A stretch of 64,000 nt of DNA from Melampsora larici-populina 98AG31 (taxonomy: Eukaryota; Basidiomycota; Pucciniomycetes; Pucciniales; Melampsoraceae): assembly GCF_000204055.1 (NCBI RefSeq), contig NW_006768803.1, positions 175,460 through 239,459 of the forward strand. Reading direction: 5' to 3'. This document shows, piece by piece, positions 12,333 through 24,753 of this stretch; the first letter of the stretch is position 1; each line of letters opens with the position of its first letter. The notes below the pieces were generated by a model. It did no database searches. It saw nothing but the letters and a program-made list of their open reading frames with translations, and was not told the DNA's origin. A program made the position numbers and the translations under genes.

Positions 12333-14562
12333 TCACAACACATTGTTCCAACTCTTGAGACAAACCTGGGCCTCGAGATTGGTAGGAGTGAAAGAGGCAC
12401 GGTGGTCGGACATTACCCTCAGCGCATTAGAAAATGTGCGCTCAGTAGGAGCACTCGTGGCTGGAACTGCAAGCATGGCTTTTGCCATTCGTGCCAAGTT
12501 GGGCCAGTGTCGTCCGGCGGTGTCCCAGTAGACGAGAGGTTTGCATATCTCATCCTCCTGAGGAGCGGTGAGGTATTCTTTGACTTCATCTTCAATCGGA
12601 ACGGTCTTGCGCCTCTTGATGTAGTGTTGAGGTCGGTCCAGGTTGAGATCCGTTTCCTGAGGTTCAACTATCTCGATTTCGGGGTTGAGAGAGGGTGTGA
12701 AATTGGTCGCTTGTGATATAAAGTAACTAACCAAGTCTTCATGTCCCCAACCAAGGGACTCCATCGTTTGGGCCTTAACAGCAGTAAGTTTGAGACGCGG
12801 GTCAAGTATGGCAGCACAGATGTAAACAGCTTTGGTCTCGGCGGCATTTTGATATTGAATTATTTTCTTGATCATCGGCTTGATTGCCACCTTGAGTTCC
12901 TTACATTTGGAATCAGCCCATGCCTATATGCAAATTGAAAAGTTCCAAACAGTCAGTTTAATCAAGTGAACGATTGAAAAGCAAAACAAAAATTATACAT
13001 TACCTTTTCGAGCCTTTTGACCAGCCACTGATAGTCAGGCATGACAATAGAAAACGTGGGGTATGAATGACCCTCGATCGTGTTCGTAACGGTAGCAAGA
13101 GGTCCCAAGAACTGCACTAAACTTTCAACTAAGATCCACTCCTCGTGGTCGAGTTTAAACACCTCGAGAGCTGGGTTACAGTTGAACTGGTATTCCAATA
13201 CAACCCTCAGCTCAACAAATCGAGCAAGTGAAGCGTGCGTGGAAGACCAGCGGGTTGAGACCTCATGAACGAGTCCAACCTTGCGATTCAAAGTGGCACA
13301 TGAGGCAATTGCGTTGTCGAGTGAGGTCTTGAGCTGACTAGAATGCTTGATTTTTTTGTGGAAGGCTCGGATCCGGGTGAGAAGGCTACTTATCTCGGAG
13401 GTTGAGGTAGGCTCAATAAACAACGGAACAGATGAATGAGTTCGAGGTATGGCGGGATCAAGTAGATCGATAGGTTCAGGTTGGGTCTTTCGGTCAAATA
13501 CCGCCAACCCAGCTTTAGCCACTAAATTAATTACATGTGCTACGCACCCATGGAGGCTTTGAGATGAATTGAAATGAGGAATCAAGGTCAAGAGGCATTG
13601 TCCCATTGTGGTATTGTTGGACGCGTTGTCAGCGGTGATACAGTAAAGACGGTCAGAGATATGAAAGGAATCCAAAATGGTCTTGAGAAGCGAAGCGAGG
13701 TTGGAGCCAGTGTGGGGTCCATCGATGGGCTTCACAGCGAGAGTGATACCGCGGAGAGAAAAGTCTTTGGTGATCCAGTGTGCGGTGACACCGAGCATGG
13801 CGATATTCGTCGGAGACGTCCATCCATCACAGGTGATGGAGATGTGGTCAACAGAAGAAAGCATCTTGATGATTTGATTTCGACTAGTTTGAAAGGTATC
13901 TAGAATTCCATCGGTGATGGCGGTTCGTTTGGATAGGAGGGTGAAAGCTGTGGGGTTGATCATGTTGATCACCTCTCGAAATTCTTTGGCATCGACAAAA
14001 GATATGGGGACCTCTTGATTGACAATCATCCGGATCAAAACCTCCTTGAGGTTAGCTCTGTTGAGCGGTTTGACCTAAAAGTAATATCATCATACTATTA
14101 TAAGTAATTTTATTATTAAAATGTAAGTCTTTTAATGAATTGACTTACTTTCACAGGTACCCCATCGATATGAAAGGCTGACACAGCGGGTTGATCAGTT
14201 TGAACAGGTGCTACAATGTGATGATGTCGGTCAAGATGTCAAATCATCGACTTAGTACTGGCGTGTTTGTCGATGGCAAGAGGTTTGTTGCAGACAGGTG
14301 GTTCGGTATCGTCGTCGATGGGATTGGTGGCATCAGCAAATCCAAGTTGTGCTCGGCACACGTTCTTCATCACGCCATCGATTTTCTCGGTAGTGAAGTA
14401 AGTCCAGACCCAAGAAGAGTGTATTGTAGTGGTGGTATCGGAAGCAACCACCTCGGAAATGGAATCCAAAGGGGCGAGCAAAGAACAAGAGGACATATTG
14501 GCATTGGTACGTAGATGGGAAGAACGGGTGACGGGAGTTGACAGGGTGGGCATGATGGCCAC
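12333..14562 (-). pseudogene. hAT transposase (BED finger, RNase H-like core, dimerisation domain), one in-frame TGA
   Basis: Three exons (14562-14149, 14074-13004, 12923-12333) join in frame to 692 codons. The introns are 74 and 80 bp, both GT-AG on the minus strand. Residues about 50-115 form a BED-like zinc-finger region ending in a HLDRHHH motif. The RNase H-like core begins with ITCDGWTS (catalytic Asp about 221) and continues with a TADNASNN motif. The C-terminal hAT dimerisation signature LAVPATSAPTERTFS is near residue 650. Codon 108 is TGA (14239-14241), inside the finger just before HLDRHHH, where Arg (CGA) is expected. A start downstream of the stop would lose the finger, so activity would need read-through or another copy. 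Family assignment is certain; activity is not. Confidence 0.9.
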
Positions 14563-14623
14563 TGAATGCTAATCCAAGACGTGGGTAAAGGGGTAGGGGG
14601 TTTCCGATTCGGAGTTACAGTAA

Positions 14624-15647
14624 GAGCATCCGCACTCATGCGGTAAGTCGCGTGCGGTAAGGTAAAATTTACCGCAACTGCGGGGCCTTTCCCACACTGG
14701 TGAAAAATTAGCCCCGCGGTAGTTAACTTTTGATTGATTTGTGTTAGCAAATCGGTAAATTTACCAATTGGCTAACGCATGCGGTAGCCCAATCGCAAGC
14801 CCTCCCTTCACCTTTCAAGCACACCAACTCGCCAACTCAACTCAATTCCGACTCAACTCGACTTCTCTTGACTCAAAACACCAGAATTGAGAATCAATGG
14901 AAATCAAACTGTCTTTTAGTTCCTCAAACTCATGGTATTTCTAGCTAGTTTCTTACTGTCTGATTCTGCTTATCCAATATTGATCAAGATTGTTCTACTT
15001 TCCATGTGATCATATAGATGTTTAGTGATAATTTAGATCCATCGAGATCGATTTCTTATCCTTCGAGTTGGTTTTACAAGGTTTTTAGATCAAAATGGAT
15101 CGATTTCTTATTGTTTGTTTGAATTTTAGAAGGATTTTAAACAATTCTCATTGTTTGGATCGACTTCAAAAGGGTTTGATAAAAAAACTCGCATTCGACT
15201 GCAGGGGGGACCTATGCAAGAGGATCTTCATTATCTTCATTTCTTTTCAAATTCTCCATGGTCTTCAACATGATCTCTTTCAATTAATGATGAAATGAAT
15301 TTAATATTTGCTTGTCTATAAACCTCTCTGTGCCAACCATCCAGCTGTGATGAGATTTCAAGTTAATATCAGTTGAAGTTTGCTGTCCCAGAGCTCTTTC
15401 CTGGCAGGAATCACTTGGAATGCACTGATTGATTGCAAAGGTGATCAATTCAGTTGTTTGGCGTATTTTGAGTCTTTAACCTTTGTATCAGTGTGGAAAC
15501 TTGAATTATCTCTCAAGTTACTTAACTACTGTGTGGGTAATTTTGGCACGAGTGTGGAATTTGGTTGCGTTAGGTAATTTTTTACTTAATGTAGAGGTTG
15601 TTACTGCACATGACCAAGTTAACAACCGCAAACGAGTGCGGATGCTC
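14624..15647. mobile_element. 1.0-kb MITE, PIF/Harbinger-like, copy 2 (inside hAT copy 1)
   Basis: The element has the same GAGCATCCGCACTC ends as 8773-9775, in reverse orientation, and is 1024 bp long. It is flanked by TAA (14621-14623 and 15648-15650). The hAT copy at 29593-32439 has the uninterrupted sequence ACAGTAAGATATTACG at this point, which is a natural empty site and proves the boundaries. No ORF inside resembles a transposase. Confidence 0.97.
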
Positions 15648-16494
15648 TAAGATATTACGTAATGATGATCGTGAGAAACTCAAACTGGGAACAGGGATGA
15701 GGGGCTCGGCGCCTCGGTCGGGTCGGGCGCCGGGATGCCCGAGGGTGTTTTGTCACTCTCATCAAGTTAGGTTTGGCTGCCCCGGGGCACGGACTGTGAG
15801 GTCAAAAAAAACCCTCGGGCGACTTCGGCCGGGCGGGGTCGGGTCCGGGTCGCAGCCCTAATGTGATGACAGCATCAATTATGCATCAGGCTGAAGACGA
15901 TGAAATATACACTTCAGTTACATTCCCCAGTTTCAAGCTTACGATATTTCACAGTTTCTTAATCAGTTTATCACAGATCGGAATATTGTATCGAAATCTG
16001 GCTTGGAGACGAATTCTTCGTCCTGAGCAGACTTTATGAACGTTGGCAATATATGAATAAACGTGATGATATAATGAACTCAGCAATTATACTCAAGGCG
16101 GGTTCTTGAATTAGGTTGTGTATCACCGATCGCTGGCCTTGGACTTCTTAATCAAATTCATCTGATTGGTCTTTTCCAAATGACGAAATAGGCCAATCAT
16201 AAGTCATCCACCCGCTGGCGGAGGCTTGTACCCATATGATTTCACAGGCGGTGCTTTGCCCAACAGCTCCCTGGGTGCTTTCAGGCATTGGGGCGCACTT
16301 CAGATCAACGATATTAAGTGCAAAAGTATGTGGACGTCTTCAATTCAAAAGACAGCACTTACAGACCTCTTTCCTTGAAACGTACTTCGCCCAAATCCCT
16401 TTCCTTCGAGGACTTATCAGTAAATCCCACAAATCGGCTTCTCAAGTTAATCCTCAAATTCTCCACGCTTCGAGAGAAAAGAACGCGAGCTATC

Positions 16495-17895
16495 ATGTTG
16501 AAGCAAATTGACGAGATTACCAATCTACCTTTTTTGCTCATATACCTCGTTCTAAGTTGGCCGTTTTGTGTTCTCGCTGGCATCAAAAAATTCGTGACAT
16601 CAGCAGTGAACCGTCGTGGTCACTCACTTGTAGCCGATATGGCCGAACAGTTCATAAGGGGTAAGCATTTCAATCATTCATTCATTCACAACATAGGCCG
16701 AGTCAAGAAAAAAAGCGGCAAATGTTGAGCCGCATACCATCTTTAAGACCACAATCGCACACGATCAAGCATCGCGGGAATTACTCCCAAAGGCGGCCAA
16801 TTTAGCAATACGGTGGTCGTAGTAGACTCAGATGGTATGTGAATACTTTCATACGAGAGATACACCTAGGCTAACCAGTAGTGTACTTTGTGTTAGGCTC
16901 AGACGGAGAACTGAGTCAAGAGTATAGAGAATTCTCAGATGTATTCAACTCAGAGATTTGGAAATCGGGTTAGCTAACCATCTATTCAAAGCCTTTTCGA
17001 GTCTCTTGCGCCAATACGTTCTGATGAGCCTTGAGTAGCAGAAAAACAAGGATACTCGCTCGTAGGAGAGACCACTCGAAGCCCCACCCTTGATGATGTT
17101 CCCTTCATTCGGCGCAATAGTATGACTACTTTATCTGCATCTGATATCACCGTATGTATAGTAGGTCCCGGGGAGAAAAAATGTCTAACATGGTGTTGAT
17201 TGTATGCGTTTCAGATCGTCCAAAGAAACGTGGTCAAAAACGAACCAGGAGTCCTCCTTATTCGGATGATACACAAGAGGGTAAGCTATTATTTCTTGAC
17301 TTTGAATTTGGTGAATGCTTCGCAAAGGAGGTTAGATTACTTACCACTGAAACTGTGGATCCACTCGACATGAAGGTCTCCATAGGACAGGAAACACTCA
17401 AACCAATTTGCACAAAGGTATGCCCATCTTCCTACCTTCATTGAAGCGTAGACACCAAAATTGACTCCGGTATTGGCCCAAAAGATCGCTACGGCAATTC
17501 GACTGCAAGCACGAGAACTATCAGAAACATGGCGCCATCTTTATCTACAGGTATGAGCATTAGTTGTTTTTCGTGACTTGGTAGAGTGCCATTTCTGACT
17601 TGTGTACATACTTTCCATGAATGATTGCTAACCCTCGATTCACCAGCGAGCAAAATTCCTGAGACATGTACACCTATATTTGAAAGAAGAAGCATGTTTA
17701 GCCCAGAAATATCGCTTTGGCCAATGGGAAGTCCCGAGCCTATACCTCCTGCAGATGAATTCAGAACCCTTGAAGGCAACAAAATTAAGAGTATCTTGTG
17801 TGAGTCACAATTCAAGATCTCAATTTTATGTTATTGAATTGACTTCAGATCAAGAATTACCCAAGTCATATGCGGCTGGACCATATGAATTTTGA
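16495..17895 (+). pseudogene. Single-pass membrane protein of unknown family, copy A (one internal TGA)
   Basis: Exons: 16495-16660, 16748-16834, 16897-16968, 17039-17119, 17215-17550 (containing a 45-bp stretch that aligns with an intron of copy B), 17647-17799 and 17849-17895. The first four exons match copy B in number and length (166, 87, 72 versus 78, 81 bp). Residues about 10-32 are a hydrophobic helix (LPFLLIYLVLSWPFCVLAGI) after a short N-terminus. Later parts are Ser/Asp/Glu-rich, with a basic KRTRSPP motif and a SPEISLWPM motif. TGA at 17442-17444 (codon 212) interrupts the frame where copy B has Gly, so the product is either a 211-residue truncation or a dead gene. I do not recognise the family. 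Confidence 0.7.
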
Positions 17896-18068
17896 TATGT
17901 GGGATCTCAAATTTTGACCACGCTGTATTCCGCAACTTTGATCTTTGGGAGATTCATGTGGGGTTCTGCAACCATCGATGATGGGTTTGAGTCGAGCCCG
18001 ACTGCCCCTGCTATCAGATTTCAGTTTGCGAATGCATAACCCAAAGCTAATCTGATAGTGGAATATTG

Positions 18069-18290
18069 ATGTTTCTCCCTTTTCTGTACATGTTGAAGCT
18101 CTTTCGAAAATGTCCTGGCGCAAAGCTTTTGTGAAATCGAGTGAACCTTCACCAATTCCTCCATTACCGAAGCGCAGGAACGAGCATCCCTCTGGTGAAG
18201 CTCGCAGACTTTCTTTGATTGGTATTCATGGGGTATCTTCTCTAACTTTGGTGCGAATCGATCTACTGTAGGTGTGGCTTCCCGTCTAAA
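18069..18290. other. Conserved block downstream of copy A
   Basis: This stretch aligns with 21619-21860 downstream of copy B. The plus-strand reading KRRNEH/NRRNEQ and SSLTLVR is shared, but a 1-bp length difference shifts the frame upstream of it. It could be a decayed extra exon, a separate small gene or a 3' regulatory segment. The 175-codon minus-strand ORF across it is not preserved in copy B. Confidence 0.4.
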
Positions 18291-18600
18291 GGAGATGATG
18301 CCCAAGCAAGTGTCTCGAGAACACAAACTTCCAGCCGATGATTGCGACCCGCAAGGAAAAGTCTTTCGCAGACTCAGAAAGGGAATCAAATTGCGGTTCT
18401 CGTTTCGTTTTAGTGATTCCCGAGCTTCAGATACCGAATAGGCACTCGGGCCACCACAATCGACCACCAACCGCTTCATCCAAATTTCTCTTTTGATATA
18501 TCCATAGTCAATTCTAAGCGTGGAGGGAAAGCCGATGAGACATCGCATTCATCTTTCTATTTATATATTTATGTCCTCTACGGAAGAATGCCTATAATCC

Positions 18601-19419
18601 TTGATATTCAGCCGACCCATATGTGGAATATGAAAAAGCTTGAAAGTTTCTGTGATTCCTATGTGATTTGAATCAACTCAAGCGTAATGTCTTAAAACGT
18701 AAAATAATACTTACCCATCTTGACTCTTCAATCATAAAAATTGCCTTACATGATCAACGAGTTAACGATTGTGATTGAGCGGATTCTTACGCTTCTTCTA
18801 TGAGTCAGACTCACGTACAATGAAGGCTTAGGATTGAGTTGCACACTTCCTACATTCAAAAAATTTTGGATACTTGTATGACGATCTTGGAATGAAATCA
18901 AGACTTCACAAAGTCACCAATTCAAGCAAGTTCAGCGAGAAGCTTATCTGTAGTTTGGGCTTTCTTGGCGAGGAGCTTGTTGACAGTCGTTGACCTTCTG
19001 GTGGGGCAAAATGTTTCCCAACCTGATTATCGCTAGGTATCATCAAGACAGGAATACATAGCTTTTGAATCCGATTTGCCTTGCCGATATCACATCAATC
19101 TGAATCGCTCGCTTTCTTTTTGGCATCTGCACGGTTTCGAGTGGCACTTCGGGATCGGCTTTTGGACACGTTCATGCTCTTAACTTTCGGCTATAGGAAC
19201 CATAGTGATTTGTGTCAAAGAGAATGAGAAAGAAAGGACATGGGTTGAGAAGCGTTTGCTGAACCAGCATAAATTATATTTCGTCCACCTTTTCCGCCCT
19301 CCACAAAACGTGTGACCCATTGCGCTGTAAAGGTCAGTAACTTTTGCAATTGTTAGGATCTCGGACCGAGTGAGGACTTGAACAGAAACTATTCATCTGC
19401 ACAGCATATCCGTTAATCC
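18601..19419. other. Intergenic between tandem units, no gene seen
   Basis: No exon with homology to either paralogue and no domain-bearing ORF is visible. Confidence 0.4.
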
Positions 19420-20019
19420 CCGCGTACGATTTTTCACGATCTCAATTCAGACTCAGTCGATCACAAATCGGAATACTCTGTGCATATGTTGAGGTGCAGC
19501 TTCAAGCTTGGGATCATATCGATCGCCTCCCGGAACGGAGTTCATAAACGTCTGTCATGGTATAAACAAACGTGATGATAAATAGGTTATCTATTGTGTA
19601 TTACCGATTGCTTGCCCTTGACTTGCTAATCAAATTCATCTGATGCTCTCTCCCTATCGACGAATCAAAAAGTCTTTCCTTATCTGGTGGTCGTGGCCCG
19701 TACATACTCGTAAGACGGCACTTTGCCCAACAATTCACTTGACGCTTTTTAGCACATAGTGGGATTCACTTCGGATCAAGGAAATCAAGTACACAGCGGT
19801 CGAGACTATTTTGATTGATAAAACAGTATAAAGACCGCAGGCAAATCTGAAACGGAGAAGCTCACTCAACGCGTAATTAACTTCAGCTGAGTCCGCGAAC
19901 GTACTTCGCCTGCATTCTTCTCCTTTGGAGCCGTACAATGATAACTCGATATATTAGCTTCTTGATCTGATATTTTCTTTGCATTCTTATCGTCTCAAAA
20001 GGGAAGAACGCGAAAAATC

Positions 20020-21449
20020 ATGTTGAAAACACTTGACGATATCACCAATTTACCTTTTTTGCTCATCTATTGCGGTCTAAGTTGGGCGTTCTATTTTCTC
20101 ATTGGAATCAAAAACCTCTGGAAACAAGCGGGTAGAGATGGTGGCAACGCACCCGCGACTCATGTGGCTGAATGGTTTACAAACGGTAAGGCTTTTGATC
20201 AATGAATCCTATCAGCAAAATATGGCGAGTAAGGAGAAAAAGTGAAAATCGTTGAGCGAGGTTTCATCTTTTCCTAAGATCACAATCCCAGGCGATCAAG
20301 CATCACAGGTGTCACTCCCAAAGGTGCCCACTTCAGCACCACCGTGGTCACTACGGATCCAGATGGTATGTGATCTCCTTCATACGAAAGATGCAAATGG
20401 GCTAACAAGTAGCGTATGATATATATCCATGTTAGGTTCCGTCGATGACGGCAGTTATGAGAGTAGTAAAGAAGATTTCTCTGATGCATTTGACTCAGAG
20501 GTTTGGGAAACAGGTCAGCTAGCCAACAATGCATAATGCGCCAAAAAACTCTCAATTTCGCGTGGATCAATACGGTCTGATGAGCGTCGTACAGCAGAAA
20601 AACACGAATACTCGTTCTCAGGGGAGGTTAACCAGAGTCCAATCCCCGAGGATGTGCTCTTCATTCGACAGCATCGTAGGTTTATCTTTTTGCCTCTCAT
20701 CTTTTACTGTGTGTAGATTAGGTCCCAGATGAAATGACTGTCTGGCGTGGTGTCAATTGTATGCTTTTTAGATCTCTCAAGCTTACATAGTCACAAGCGA
20801 AGCAGGAGTCCTTCCGTTTTGGATCGTGTACAAGAGGGTAAGCTTTGTTTGCACAGCTGCATCTTTTCGTAGTAATTGCTTGGTCAAAGAGGTTAGTATT
20901 CTGACCGCTGTGGTCACAGATGTCCCCCCGACCGAAGATACCCATAGATCTAGTAACACAAAAACTGAGATGTCAAAAGGTAGTCAATTGCCATCCGAAT
21001 ACTGTCATGGGCGCACAGAAGTCGAAATGGACTTGTCCCAAGAATCTAAAGATCACTATGGTATTGAAACTGGAAGCATGGAATCTGTGAGAAATGGTAT
21101 GAGCATTGGTTCTTTCTTTGTGACCCCGCAGAGTGACACTTCTGACTAGCTTAGTCCTCATAAATGATTGCAAAACCTCTATCCACCAGGGAGATCATTC
21201 AAAATGCCTGAGAAGTGCACAACCTCCCTTGAAAGACCAAACATCTATCGTCCGGAAATATCGCTTTGGCCAATGAGAAGTATTGACTCTATACACTCGC
21301 ACCCTCCCGTGGGAGGCGGAACCCTGGTAGGCGAGAAGAAAAGGAGTCTTTTGTGTGAGTCAAGGATTAAGATCTCAACTTTATTCTGTCTAGATTACAT
21401 CCAGACATCAACCAAGTCACAGGTACATGGGTCATTTATATTTCTGTGA
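20020..21449 (+). CDS. Single-pass membrane protein of unknown family, copy B (301 aa)
   Basis: Eight exons splice in frame to 302 codons including the stop: 20020-20185, 20279-20365, 20436-20513, 20595-20675, 20772-20837, 20890-21096, 21190-21354, 21394-21449. The start gives MLKTLDDITNLPFLLIYCGL, and residues about 10-32 form one transmembrane helix. The following region has TPKGAHFSTTVVTTDPDG, then acidic Ser-rich stretches, a basic HKRSRSP motif (possible phosphorylation or sorting site, inference), a KDHYGIE block, and PEISLWPM near the C-terminus. The protein may be a type II or signal-anchored membrane protein. No known domain is recognised. The exon model is supported by parallel structure and protein-level conservation with copy A. 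Confidence 0.75.
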
Positions 21450-21611
21450 ATGCGGAATCCAAAACTTGATCAAGCTGTATTTCACAACCCTGACCTTGAG
21501 AAAATTCATATAGAGCTTTGCAATTAGTCATGCCGCGCTTGAGTCAAGCCCATTCGATCGTTCAATCATATTTGAGTTTGGAAATTCATATCCGAAAGCT
21601 AATCTGACAAT

Positions 21612-21926
21612 GTGATATTTATGTTTCTTCTCTTCTCGGATATGTATAAAGCTTTTTCAAGGATGTCTTCGCGCAAGGCCTCTGTGAAACCGAGTGAACT
21701 TTCAGAACTTCCCTCATCACCGAATCGCAGGAACGAACAAAGATGTGGTGAAGCTCACATGGTTTCTGTCATCATCTTTTGTGGGATGTCTTCTCTGACT
21801 TTGGTGCGACAATTCACTCCAGCTGTGGCTTCCCGTCTAAAGGCGATGATATCCAGGAAAGTCCCAGGAGAACAAAAAACCCGAGCCAATTATTGCGACC
21901 AAGAAACAGTCTCATTCAAAAAGTGA
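21612..21926 (+). other. Conserved ORF downstream of copy B (104 codons)
   Basis: The ORF contains SSRKASVKPSELSELPSSPN and SSLTLVRQFTPAV, of which parts are preserved near 18110-18280 after copy A. It may be a small gene or an additional exon of copy B. No domain is recognised. Confidence 0.3.
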
Positions 21927-22508
21927 ATCGAATTGCGGCTCGAATTGCCTTTTGGTGACCCAATGTCCGACTTCGATTAAACAGGCACACGGGGTGGCAA
22001 CATTGACTGCCAACAGGTGCATCCAAATTTCTCTCCTTGTATTTCCACTGTCAACCCTCAGCCTGAAGTCAAGGTTGACGAGAGGCCGTTATCTATCTTC
22101 TGGTGAGGTCTATATATAACTGCCTTTGATACTTGATGTTTGGTCATCCCATATGTGGAATACATATGAGAAAAACTTTCTTTTATTTCTATGTGATTTG
22201 AATCCACTCCAGAGTGGTGCGCTCTAATCCGCCGCAAAGTATAAATACACTCACCCGAGTATGCAATCATATTTCTTTACATGATCAACAGATCAACAAT
22301 TGAGGCTGAGGATCCATTTGTTTAAGCAAGACCTGGTCAGAGATTGCATTCTTAAAAAGTCAGTGTCTGTTTGAAATAGCACTGTGAACGTCAAATGATT
22401 GCCCCCAAGTGGGAAGGGCAAAATGGTTAAGAGTACAATTGTTCATAAAAGGATCTATCACTGCACACCTTAGCCATAAATCAACACCCACACTACATAT
22501 GTCCAGCG

Positions 22509-22640
22509 GGCTGAGTTAGGGCTATGAACTGGCCCTAACTTTCAGGGCCGGCACCAGGGCTTTGCCCAACCCTGGGTAGACCCGAGGGCCTTCAGAAAGT
22601 GTTCAGGGCCAACCACGGCACACCCTGAGCAAATTATAGG
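22509..22640. mobile_element. hAT-type terminal fragment
   Basis: The sequence TTAGGGCTATGAACTGGCCC, followed by repeated AGGGCC/ACCCGAGGGCC motifs, resembles the first 120 bp of the hAT copies at 11987 and 29593. Only this end is clear; a partner end was not located. It may be the edge of the decayed hAT element whose transposase lies at 23745-27944. Confidence 0.5.
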
Positions 22641-24753
22641 TGCTAAAACTGGGCAATACAGTGATTAATTTGAATTTTATTGCAAGTTTATGTGTGTGTG
22701 ATGCTTTGTAGAAGCTATGTGAGCCTACATCAAAATCAAAAAGAGCTATAGGAGGAAATTTAGAAAGAAAGATTTTGTCAACACAGCAAAAATACAGCGG
22801 GTGTTGAGTAGCCCGGCCCCGCCCAAGGTGCCCACAAGGCTTTCATCACTCCGATCACGCGTGTCAGGTCATGTGGGGTGTTTTTTTTTATGTGGGGCGC
22901 ACCAGGGCACTCCTTTTTGAGCTCTAAAAGGCACACCCTTGGTGAGGGTGTGAAGGCGCTCCACTAGGATACATTGTGTTAAGGCCCTTGAAGCTTGAGA
23001 GAGATGCAAGAGGAGAGCTAAGGGTGTCTTCAAGTAGGTACAGCCGTTTTCAAGATCAATGATTTTTTTCAAGCATTCATCATCCTTTGCAAAAGTCCAA
23101 ATCTGTGTCCAAAACCCTTTTCAGATATGTTGATTTCGCACCCTCTTGCATGCGATAGTACGCAAAGCAATGGAGAATAGTTGAAATGTCAAAATATCCC
23201 CACCTGAGATGTCAAAGCCCAAATTTCCAAAAGGGTTTTGTTCGAGTTTTGGACAAAATTGAACAACTGAAATATCCAGGAAAAAATCAACAATCTTGAA
23301 AACAGCTGTAATAGATTGCAACGTGAAGAGCAGTAAAAGTCTGCACTGTGGAGCTCCAAGTATGCAGTGGTCTCAGTACAAGCATATGATCTAAGTATAA
23401 GAATACAGCTCATACCATATTGTTTTTCTCCAAAAAAGACAAGTATAGAGGCACAAGCCTTTCATGTCTCATGAGTATAGTTTTAATTTAGATGTGAGTT
23501 GTGATCACCTATACAGTAGTTACAAGGTAAATCACAAAAACAAATGATCCTTGTTCCAATCCTCATCTTCAGAAGGAGATACATCAACCATATTCTTATC
23601 ACCTTCTTGCTCCAGATCATTTTCATTTTTAAATAAAGTGATGTCAAATAGTGTATCCATGTGTTCTAATTCATCTAATTGAATACCTTTGGGGTCTTCA
23701 TCATCTTTGTAATGAATACTGTCCTCAAATTCTTGAAGTTGATCTCAATCTTCAAACTGTAATTCTTGGGCATTGAGATCATTATTGGTTTTGTCCACAG
23801 GCTTGTTTTTTGATGAAGAATTTGATGGGCGTTTTGGGTTCTCAAATTGAATATTCATGTTGATCTGAGACATCATCTTCAGTGTGATAACATTCATACA
23901 TGGGCGTGACTTTTTTTTCTGAGAAGACATCCCAGAAAACAAGCTTTCAACCCCAGCAGTGTGAGCTATGATCTTGAAGAGCTTCACAGCAAAAGTCTTG
24001 AGATCATGAGTGTTTGGAGTATTGGGTATTCTTAACCAATAGTCCATCACAGATGATGCTAAAACATAATCATCAGTAGTGTTAATTGACTTCACCTAAA
24101 TCATATAAAGTAAAGAGTCTCACATTTGGACACCAATTGAAATGAGCCCTCTGAGTTGTAGTAGTGTAAGACCTGGTTGAGTAAATTCACACATTTGTTT
24201 TTGCTGAATTTCCATTTCTTAGCAATATTGACAGTTTGGCAAGTCATGTGATCAAGATCAAACTTGCAAGATGTAGTGATTTATTGACAGCTGGGTGTAA
24301 GAAACAAGCCAACAATATAGGCTGGTTCTTCAAAAACTTTGATTTGTTTGTTGATGGTAGTAATGCAATGAGACATGAAAGGTGAGTATACAACTCCAAC
24401 TAGTGGCATCTCCTTGAGCTTGATGTACATATTGTGATTGATGACCTCTTTCCACACATCACCAACGGTAGTATTAGCATGCTCTAGGGCCGCAATGGCA
24501 TCAACAACTGGTTGTAGTACTTGAACCAACACATCATTCAAAGCAAAGTGTTGTCAATTGACAACGAGTTCACAAATGTTCTTCCTGATGGCAGGACTGT
24601 CAATCAATCAATCTTTGGTCGTATAGACACATTTCTTGAACCTCAGCTTGTGCAATTGAACACACAAGCAAACTTTAGCAAAAGAAAACCATTGGGTCTT
24701 GGTGAAGGTTTTAAGTCCATGTGAGATGCCTTCTTTTCCTTGCCAACTCTCCA

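Larger units (their letters stand above)
11987..15860 (-). mobile_element. hAT transposon, copy 1 (carries a nested MITE)
   Basis: The ends are TAGGGCTGCGACCCGG and the inverted CCGGGTCGCAGCCCTA. The 8-bp duplication ATGTGATG lies at 11979-11986 and 15861-15868. The length is 3874 bp. After removing the MITE at 14624-15647 and one TAA it becomes 2847 bp, exactly the length of the copy at 29593-32439. I found three base differences between the copies by eye, so transposition was recent. The element encodes a three-exon transposase on the minus strand. Confidence 0.96.
15870..18600 (+). repeat. Tandem segmental duplication, unit A
   Basis: From just after the hAT copy, this segment is related along its length to 19420-22240: the upstream region (GTGATGATA, ATCAAATTCATCTGAT motifs), all exons of the membrane-protein gene, and a conserved downstream block. 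The offset between start codons is 3525 bp. Divergence is substantial, so the duplication is old. Confidence 0.8.
19420..22240 (+). repeat. Tandem segmental duplication, unit B
   Basis: This is the counterpart of 15870-18600. Upstream similarity includes AAACGTGATGATA and CTAATCAAATTCATCTGAT near 19570-19645. The 3' similarity runs to a CATATGTGGAATA block near 22150 (18620 in unit A). Confidence 0.8.

Noticed and set aside
18021..18548. 175-codon minus-strand ORF
   Set aside because: The aligned region of the second tandem unit has stops in that frame, so it is probably not coding.
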